Below are positions 7,432 to 13,267 of a stretch of DNA of 13,267 bases, one piece after another; position 1 is the first letter of the stretch; each line of letters opens with the position of its first letter. Position numbers and translations under genes: made by a program. The notes beneath the pieces were generated by a model. That model ran no database searches. It was not told the origin of the DNA and was given only the letters and a program-made list of their open reading frames with translations. The stretch is from Ectocarpus siliculosus. Lineage: Eukaryota; Sar; Phaeophyceae; Ectocarpales; Ectocarpaceae. The stretch spans positions 27,079 to 40,345 of the forward strand of contig FN648075.1 of NCBI GenBank assembly GCA_000310025.1, given 5' to 3'.

Positions 7432-10400
7432 ATGGCGGACAGCAGCGACAGCTCCGGAAGCCCGGCCGAGGCTGCTTTCATGGGGGTGGTGCTTACCGTC
7501 ATGTTCATATCCTTGTTCGTGGGATTGAAGACGCCGGAGACCGTGGTGCGTAGAACGTGGTTGTAAGAGCTCTTACAACGCATGTTGGAGTCTCGCTCGT
7601 CTCTGTACTTGGTACACCTGCTGTTCTCTGTGGTCCGAGGCAGAAATGCTCTTCCGTGCATCGTCCCTTCTACCGCCCCTCTTCACCCTGTACCCTGCCT
7701 TATGCACCGCTTGAAATCGCAGCTGTAATGTAGACGTTACGCTCCCTTTTCCAACCCCGAAGCGTAGCTGCTTTCCGCTTTCTTCCTAGCCGAAGTGCAT
7801 GCCCTCCGCACAGCAATTTTGGGCGCTTTGCTTCTGGTCCTCCATGCTCCGCAAATACGGTCAAGAGATAGCTGCCTAATGGAGGCCCTCCATGTCCTTG
7901 TGGTCGTTTGTCGCCTTCACCGACAAAGGTCTTCTTCTGCCTGGTGCTGGTTTGGAACGTGGGTCTGGTGAACACAACAGAAGCACTGTCGGGGTTCAGC
8001 AACGCGGGGATGCTTGCGGTCGGCGCCCTCTTTGTCGTGATTAAGGGTGTGGAGAAGTCCCAGCTTGCCGACAAAGCCGCCCGTCGAGTCTTCGGCCTTA
8101 GGACTTCCCTGGAGGCGGGGCTAGGCAGGATGATGTCTCTCTGCTTCGTCCTGTCGGCCTTCCTCAACAACACGCCGGTGGTCGCGCTCCTCATCCCTAT
8201 TACTCGCGACTGGGCCCGCGCTCGCGGGTTCTCCCCTTCTATTTTTCTAATCCCGCTGTCCTACTCGTGTGAGTCACAGTAGTACATACTATTCATATAC
8301 TTCAAAGTATATGCATATGCTAAACACGCCAACACGAATCGTGAACACCACGGCGGGCTTTGTCTGTGGTGTGCTACTCTGATAGTTATGCGAGATGCAG
8401 GCTGACGCCAGTGGCCATCATGCAAGACTGATGTTTGCCCTGTCCTTAAATTCGCCCAAATGTGCGGTTGATGGCCAATTCTACATGGGGGTGGCTGCAG
8501 GTATCATGGGCGGACTGCTGACCGTCATCGGGACGTCGACCAACCTGGTCGTGCAGGGCCTCGTCCTCGACGAGAAGCTAAGCGACCCCAGCATCGAGGC
8601 CATCGGTTTCTTCGAGCCCGGGTACATCGGGGTCCCTCTGGGAGTCGTCGGGATGCTGTACCTGGTGCTCTTCGCGCCTCGCGTGCTGCCTTCACGAGGT
8701 GGGCTTTTCCGATACGTCCGGGACCGCGCCAAGGAGCTGCTTACCGAGGTGTGTGCTGCCGCATCCGCGCGGCAGTCATGTTGACCAGCAGTCAAGGAAT
8801 AAGGGGTCAACGACGGACGAACAAAAGAATGTTGGTGGTCTTTTTCGTTGTGTTTTGCTGCTCGGATGGTCTGCAATTTGCTGGTCCGCAACAAGAAAAA
8901 AGGGTGAAACTGCAAGGTCCCGCTCGAAGAAAAATCACGGACAGAAACCAGAAGTTCGGTGGTCTTCCCTTGACCCCTGTCGTTCGAGCTTATTTTCGCC
9001 TTGAGAGAAGCAGCGCTGCTACTTGTAGCTCTGCACGCTTGAATCCGGCCACACAACCGATTGTTCTACGGCACTTAATCACACGCAGAGTTATCTACAT
9101 GTGCTTGCTGGCCTCTTGGCTCTGGCGGGCGGTTGTGAACCTCTTGCCTCTCCGAGCGTGTGCATCACCTCTCTGTTTGCTCTCCTGCCGTTCTCTAGTA
9201 GATACAGTCGGCACAAGTTGGTTCAACTTCATAATGGTCGTGTCGCTCATGGGTCCATGCAAATCGCGTCGTGACCCCGGGTCTTGACCCCCCCCCCCCA
9301 CCCCCCCGCCCCGCCCTCCCACGTGACTCCTCGCTGGTCGCCCATCAAGGTCCAAGTGATGGACGACTTCCCGTACAAGGGCGAGCCTGCGGGGCTCGTC
9401 CTCGCGAGGCTTGGTCTCCCTCAGGACACCCTCATCAAGATCCGGCGGAAGATATCTTCCGGAATCCTGCGCCAGATGAGCCAGAGCCTGGGGGAAAACG
9501 CCAGCCTGGGTTTCTCCACGTCGGCGCTCTACTCCAGCAGCGTCAAAGAGGGCGCCACCCACGACGAACAGGACGTGAACGCCATCATGGAGGTCAACCA
9601 GAAGACCTTCAGGGCCGAGTCCATGTACAGCTACCGCATGCGCGCGGAGTGCTTGTGGGGCACCAAGGACGACCTTGCCCAGGAAGAGAAGTGCATCTCG
9701 CCCCTCGCCGGCACAGCTGTGGAGGACGTCAGCGGCTCCGAAGCCCGCAAGCCCGGGAGGTTCTCGCGGAAGCGCTGGGTCAGCGACGCGGACGCACAGC
9801 GTTCATCGAACGCCATCGCCGCCGTGAACGGCAACAACGCCACGCCGAACGGTAACGCATCGGCGACCGCTGCTGGCAACGTCGCGGCCGGCCAAGGGCA
9901 ACCGAACGGTGGGTCACTCAACGCCGCGGGAGAGACCTACACCGACATTTTCCCGGTGTCTCCCGCGGAGCCCGTTCAAGCCGGCGACGTGCTGTTCCTG
10001 AGTTGCGCACAGGCGAGAGAAGAAGTGTGTGACGCGTGTAGGATCATCACGGCAGTAGTAGCCTCCTGGTTTTTTGAGCGCCGCGTTCGTTGCAGAAACA
10101 TCCCCCGGCATTGGTAAATAGGCCCCGCTAATCCGTTCTGCTGTGTCGTTACCACTGCCCCGGTTTCCCTTCGCAGGCGACCATGATCGACTTCCAGGCG
10201 GTGACGGTCAGCCAGGGCCTCAAGGGGCTCAAGTTCCTGGACGTGAGCGCGCTCGACCTTCCCGGGCACGGGACGGAGTTCTTCGAGATCGTCCTCTCTG
10301 GACACAACCACTTCGTGGGCCGCTCCGCCAGCCGCGACAACGCGGAGTTCGCCGCCTACTACAACGTGAGCGTCGTCGCCGTGCGCCGCCGGGGGCAGGC

Positions 10401-11561
10401 GGAGGCCTCGAATCCGGGCTCCTCGGTCGCCGCCGCTCCCCCATCCGATTCCACGCGGCCGACCGGTTCGTCTTTCAAGTCGTCGCGGGCGGCGGCGGCG
10501 GCGGCGATGGACGCCCCCGAGGTGTTCCTCGAGGAAGGCGTCGAGCCCGCGCTTAACCCGGACAGCAGAGAGGTGTCCCCGACGGGCTCCATCTCGACGT
10601 CCGCCGGGCCGAAGACGCGCTCGCTGGTCTCCGCGATGAGCGGCCGCGCCGCCGCCGCCGCTTCGCGGGGCACGCCGCGGTCGCCGATGATGCGCAGGTC
10701 GAGGAAGAACACGCTGATCCACGAGGACGAGAAGGACGTGACGGAGACGTCCTTCAAGGCCGGGGACGTGGTCCTCGTGCTCGCGAAGGAGGAGTTCATG
10801 GAGAAGTACGGGTCTTCCAGGGACTTCTTCCTGCTTACCAAGGTCGGGTCGGTGCCGAAGCCCGTGCGGTACTACGACTACCTGCCCCTGCTGGCGTTCG
10901 TGGGCATGCTGGTCTGGGTGCTGCTCGACGCGGAAATGGTGGGTTTTAGAGCTACGGGTGCTCTTGGCGTTCGATCGTCATGCTCTTTTGTTGTCTACAG
11001 TGGTTGTCTCTCCCAGACGCCGGATAGCTCCCCCTTGCGTCGCACGTGGACTTTGAAACAAGTTGGGGGTGATCGAGTATTATTTTTTGTTCTTGCCTCG
11101 ATCCCGCCTTGGGCGTATGCGCGGGTGTCGCAGCGGCTCCTTTTTAAGGCGCGCCTTCGAAAAGATCCGATAAAGCTATTTTACCTCGAGGAACGGCTCG
11201 CACAAGTCACTGGCGGGGCCCGTTGCAGGAGGGCGGTCTGTCTCGGACATGCAGAAGGCACACATACACGCCCGGGTTACTCGTCGTGTCGTCGAATTTA
11301 CGGCGTCGCTCGAACCCGCCCTCGTGTCCGCAGGTGCAAGCGGCGTTCACCGCCGGCGCCATCCTGATCTTCGGGGGATGGGTGGACGCGAAGAAGACGG
11401 TCGGCTTCGTCGACTGGTCGCTCCTCCTGTTGATCGGGAGCGCGCTGGGTCTCAGCAAGGGGATCGTCAACTCCGGCCTCGCGGACTACGTGGGGGGAGC
11501 AATCCGCAGCTCTGGCATCAGCGCCGACGCGAGCCTGTTCGTGCTGTACGGCTTCACGATG
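7432..11561 (+). CDS. SLC13/CitMHS-type permease with two RCK_C (TrkA-C) domains; 3' part missing
   Basis: Membrane transporter, probably Na+-coupled uptake of sulfate or a related anion; substrate not provable here. Exons: 7432-7545, 7929-8268, 8501-8748, 9350-10012, 10177-10938, 11334-11561, giving 785 codons without a stop. Residues 14-33 and 39-55 are membrane helices. Family hallmarks follow: TEALSGFSNAGM, SAFLNNTPVVALLIP, then IMGGLLTVIGTSTNLVVQGL across the exon 2/3 join. RCK_C domain 1 spans about 235-455 and domain 2 about 477-675; each is split by a long low-complexity insert (about 269-435 and 530-645) before its AGDV strand (445-448, 650-653). Membrane helices resume at YLPLLAFVGMLVWVLL and run through exon 6 (FVDWSLLLLIGSALGL). 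The second Asn-Asn motif and last helices expected in this family are absent before the donor at 11562 (GTGAGA), so further exons should lie to the right. Intron 4 has a GC donor or an alternative GT donor at 10025. Similar architecture occurs in algal and cyanobacterial SLT/SAC1-like proteins. Start chosen from the in-frame stop just upstream. Confidence 0.88.
7560..7579. repeat. Perfect 20-bp palindrome beside a 5' splice site
   Basis: GTTGTAAGAGCTCTTACAAC is its own reverse complement. It begins 14 nt after the first base of permease intron 1 (7546). Flanking bases AACGTG and CATGTT are nearly complementary as well. In RNA it could form a hairpin only with a few central bases unpaired; in DNA it would suit a dimeric binding protein. 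The function is unknown. Confidence 0.8.
8294..8313. repeat. Perfect 9-bp inverted repeat in permease intron 2
   Basis: CATATACTT (8294-8302) and AAGTATATG (8305-8313) flank only two bases, and GCATATGC (8312-8319) is a further palindrome overlapping the end. The patch is strikingly AT-rich within a GC-rich gene and starts about 25 nt after the splice donor of intron 2. It may be a remnant of a small inverted-repeat element or a regulatory site. Confidence 0.65.
9287..9318 (+). repeat. Oligo-C tract before the permease exon 4 acceptor
   Basis: A run of C interrupted by single A and G bases lies 30-60 nt upstream of the AG at 9348-9349. It can act as a C-rich polypyrimidine tract for intron 3 (8749-9349), or it may simply be a microsatellite. 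A similar C-rich tract precedes the PGK exon 6 acceptor on the minus strand (3245-3290). Confidence 0.6.
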
Positions 11562-12083
11562 GTGAGAAAGCCAAACCCTGATCCTAAAGCCTCTTTGCAT
11601 GGTTGCGGGGCGTACGCCCGTGGAGTTCACTGCAACGTGCTGTTTCGTTTTTTATTCTGGACACATTGGGGGGTTTGGTCAAGTTGTTTTCTTTTGCTGG
11701 CGGAGAGCCGACAGCAAAGGCGTTTAGCGTTTCGGTTGTTTGTCTTCCGAGCTGTCACCGGCGAGTGATGTAATATCAATCTAGGCAAAGCAGACCCAGA
11801 CTCGGTGATGGAGTGGATCCCCCCCCTCTCCCTTCACGGATAGGGTGTGGGGAACGGGGGGGCAGGCAGGATGTAGGATCTAGAGCGGGTGATGTAGTGG
11901 AGAATCACACCGTCAGAATCGGGTAAGGTGTCTTACGGGGTGCGTCACTGGCTCTCGTTTGCTGATTGGTTTCTTCAACCCGTAGGAGAAACGCTTGTAA
12001 CCTGAACCGACGCCGCAGTTGAAAGCATCGTACGTAAAAGAGTCGAAATTAAACCACCCTCCCCCCCCACCGTAGCGCAACGA

Positions 12084-12209
12084 TGTTTGCCATCGGGGTT
12101 GGGTTTTCGTCGCTTGGCAACGACGTTGTAAAACAGGCCGCCCCCCCTGGTGTTTGCCATCGGGGTTGGGTTTTCGTCGCTTGGCAGAGATGTTGTAAAA
12201 CAAGCCGAT
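12084..12209. repeat. 67-bp tandem duplication
   Basis: Two copies begin TGTTTGCCATCGGGGTTGGG at 12084 and 12151, a 67-bp period. They agree almost fully for the first 36 bases and then diverge (GGCAACGACGTTGTAAAACAGG against GGCAGAGATGTTGTAAAACAAG), so the duplication is not brand new. The second copy breaks off near 12209. Within copy 1, TTGCCA and TGGCAA are inverted arms. A C-run joins the copies. Confidence 0.85.
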
Positions 12210-12231
12210 CACTTCGTGAGCTCGGCAACCA

Positions 12232-12277
12232 GGTTACCGCTTCTTTTTTTTTGCCTTTTTTTTTTTTTGCGGTAACC
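12232..12277. repeat. Perfect 9-bp inverted repeat enclosing a pyrimidine loop
   Basis: GGTTACCGC (12232-12240) and GCGGTAACC (12269-12277) are exact reverse complements. The 28 bases between are T and C except for one G, mostly T. The arrangement could be a fold-back structure or a terminal inverted repeat pair of a tiny element. It sits 22 bp beyond the tandem duplication. Confidence 0.75.
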
Positions 12278-12592
12278 ATGAATGGTGGTCGAGTAGATTA
12301 TGTTGTGCGGGGTGGAGAACCCTCACTCCGCGCAAAGGGGATAATCGCACCATGTTGTGTTAAAATGGTCAAGCACCCTCGAGGCAGTTACACAGCGCTT
12401 CCAACTGTCTCTGGAAGTGAAAGCACCAGAAAATAATTTAAGTCATACGCAGCTGTCATCCGTAAGCAAAGAAGTAAGCACAAGATGCCGAACACCCTTA
12501 GCAGGATGCAGCGCACCCTTCATGCGACTCGCCGAATACCTCACGGAGCTTCGCGCTTGGTGATGTGAGAGCCTGGTCCGGTGAGAACCCGG

Positions 12593-12680
12593 CGTGCTCC
12601 GTCCCGGCTTTGTAGGGATGCGAGGTGTCAATGGTCTAACGACTACGGCATGCACTACTATGAGTACCCCCCCCCCCCCC
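12593..12680 (+). mobile_element. Retroelement 3' tail, upstream copy, ending in poly-C
   Basis: This stretch aligns, with small gaps, to the 3' end of the element at 13179-13263: GTGCTCCGTC, then GTCAATGGTC, ACTACGGCA and ATGAGTAC followed by a C-run (14 C at 12667-12680). The match stops to the left of about 12593; the 150 bases before it do not resemble the reverse-transcriptase end of the downstream copy. It is either a second, 5'-truncated and diverged LINE copy or a non-autonomous element that shares the LINE tail. Confidence 0.6.
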
Positions 12681-12681
12681 A

Positions 12682-13267
12682 ACCCTTCGGAAAAAGGTAC
12701 GAAGCGAAAACCACTTGGAGATATACGGGAAGTTGAAAGAAGGGATAGGGATGAAAAAATACTTGGACGGCCCCCTGGACTATGCGAAAAAGCTGAAATT
12801 GCAATTTCGAGTAGGCGATCTGGACTTGCCAGAACGGAGGAAGAGGTATACCAGCCGTAGGAGAGAGGAAGAGGAGGATAGACACACATGTCCATGTGGC
12901 AAATCGGAGGAGAGTAGACCCCACATAGTTGGGGAGTGTGAGTTGTACAGGAAGGAAAGAGAGGATCTCGAGGAGGAAATGAGACAGAGAGGGTGTGACA
13001 TGGACAAGTTTGGTAAATTAGACAACAGCGAAAAAACGATCGCGATAATTGGGGATAGATGGTGGGCACAAGAGGCCCTAGAGGACGGGGATAAGATGTG
13101 CAAGAAATTTTTATGGAGTTTGTGGCAGAAACGTAAAGAGCTCCCAAATGTTGGTGGTGTCTCTAGTAGGTGTAGGAACGGTGCTCCGTCTCGAAAGGGA
13201 CGCGTGGTCAATGGTCAAATGACTACGGCAAGCAACAAATGAGTACGCCCCCCCCCCCCCCCCACCC
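12682..13267 (+). mobile_element. 5'-truncated LINE-like (non-LTR) retroelement fragment
   Basis: It starts right after the poly-C of the preceding tail and runs to its own poly-C (16 C at 13248-13263) at the window edge. It codes for the C-terminal end of a reverse-transcriptase polyprotein (next entry) and then ends with the tail shared with the upstream copy. 5' truncation is usual for target-primed reverse transcription. No target-site duplication could be fixed because the right flank is outside the window. Both copies have the same orientation as the permease gene. Confidence 0.7.
12685..13242 (+). pseudogene. LINE polyprotein C-terminus (truncated): zinc-knuckle end
   Basis: The frame is open from just after a TGA at 12661 to TGA at 13240-13242. 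It lacks the reverse-transcriptase catalytic domain and any proper start, so it is a dead 3' remnant. Recognisable parts are the segment LQFRVGDLDLPERRKRY, then a C-x-C-x8-H-x4-C knuckle (CPCG...RPHIVGEC, about 12889-12942), a charged helix (YRKEREDLEEEMRQRG) and the Trp-rich RWWAQEALEDG...FLWSLWQKRKE. This order, a cysteine-histidine knuckle followed by a short helical tail, is typical of the last 150 residues of LINE reverse transcriptases. Its base composition is A/G-rich, unlike the GC-rich permease exons, which fits foreign origin. Confidence 0.7.

Larger units (their letters stand above)
11562..13267. other. Repeat-rich tail: probable long permease intron, continuing past the window
   Basis: The stretch begins at a splice donor (GTGAGA) and shows no exon with the family's remaining helices in any frame that I can find. 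It contains a gene-free part (about 11562-12080), a 67-bp tandem duplication, a perfect inverted repeat and retroelement fragments, listed separately. If the donor were not used, the permease frame would stay open to a TGA at 11766-11768, adding 68 residues (VRKPNPDPK...) unlike the family; that would be a truncated product. I judge a large intron more likely. Confidence 0.6.

Noticed and set aside
7119-7553. A 144-codon + strand open frame overlapping permease exon 1
   Set aside because: It begins at a TTG and is in a different frame from the exon whose translation gives the first membrane helix. No conserved features.
9976-10722. A 248-codon minus-strand open frame
   Set aside because: It is antisense to the permease RCK_C exons; the Arg/Gly/His-rich translation is what GC-rich codons give in reverse.
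10183-11367. One long open frame through permease exon 5, intron 5 and into exon 6
   Set aside because: Intron 5 (10939-11333, 395 bp) happens to have no stop in this frame, but reading through shifts exon 6 out of frame and loses its conserved membrane sequence. GTGGGT and CCGCAG splice sites restore the family sequence.
12120-12134. ACGACGTTGTAAAAC, identical to part of the M13 forward primer region of lacZ cloning vectors
   Set aside because: The match stops after 15 bases, and the neighbouring tandem copy carries a diverged form (AGATGTTGTAAAAC), so it is native sequence and not vector contamination.

Overview
This is eukaryotic nuclear DNA from a photosynthetic stramenopile, most likely a brown alga of the Ectocarpus type. 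That call rests on several things seen in the sequence. A plastid-targeted phosphoglycerate kinase carries a signal peptide ending in the heterokont 'ASAFAP'-like motif (here VGA-FVAPS). Both main genes are split by GT-AG introns of about 160-1330 bp. The coding exons are GC-rich. Runs of oligo-C and oligo-T are frequent. The genus is an inference; no species can be named from the sequence alone.

Layout. Positions 1-180 are one open frame that may be the end of a neighbouring + strand gene (weak). Positions 181-2283 hold no gene I can support and probably include the 3' UTR of the next gene. Positions 2284-7017 (- strand) are a complete seven-exon, 444-residue phosphoglycerate kinase (PGK) gene. 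Positions 7018-7431 are a 414-bp gap between two divergent start codons, presumably a shared promoter region. Positions 7432-11561 (+ strand) hold the first six exons (785 codons) of an SLC13/CitMHS-type ion permease with two RCK_C (TrkA-C) domains. Its C-terminal membrane half is only begun in this window. Positions 11562-13267 follow a good splice donor and are repeat-rich: a 67-bp tandem duplication, a perfect inverted repeat around a pyrimidine loop, and two head-to-tail 3' ends of non-LTR (LINE-like) retroelements that both finish in poly-C. The simplest reading is a long last-seen intron invaded by retroelements, with the remaining permease exons beyond the right edge.

Function. PGK would serve the Calvin cycle in the plastid stroma. 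The permease is probably a Na+-coupled transporter of sulfate or another small anion, gated or tuned through its RCK_C domains. The two genes are divergent, but nothing shows a pathway link beyond possible shared promoter elements. I found no CRISPR array, operon, tRNA, rRNA or defence-type system. The most unusual items are the matched long insertions in both RCK_C domains, a probable GC-AG intron, a palindrome beside a 5' splice site, and the shared poly-C retroelement tails.
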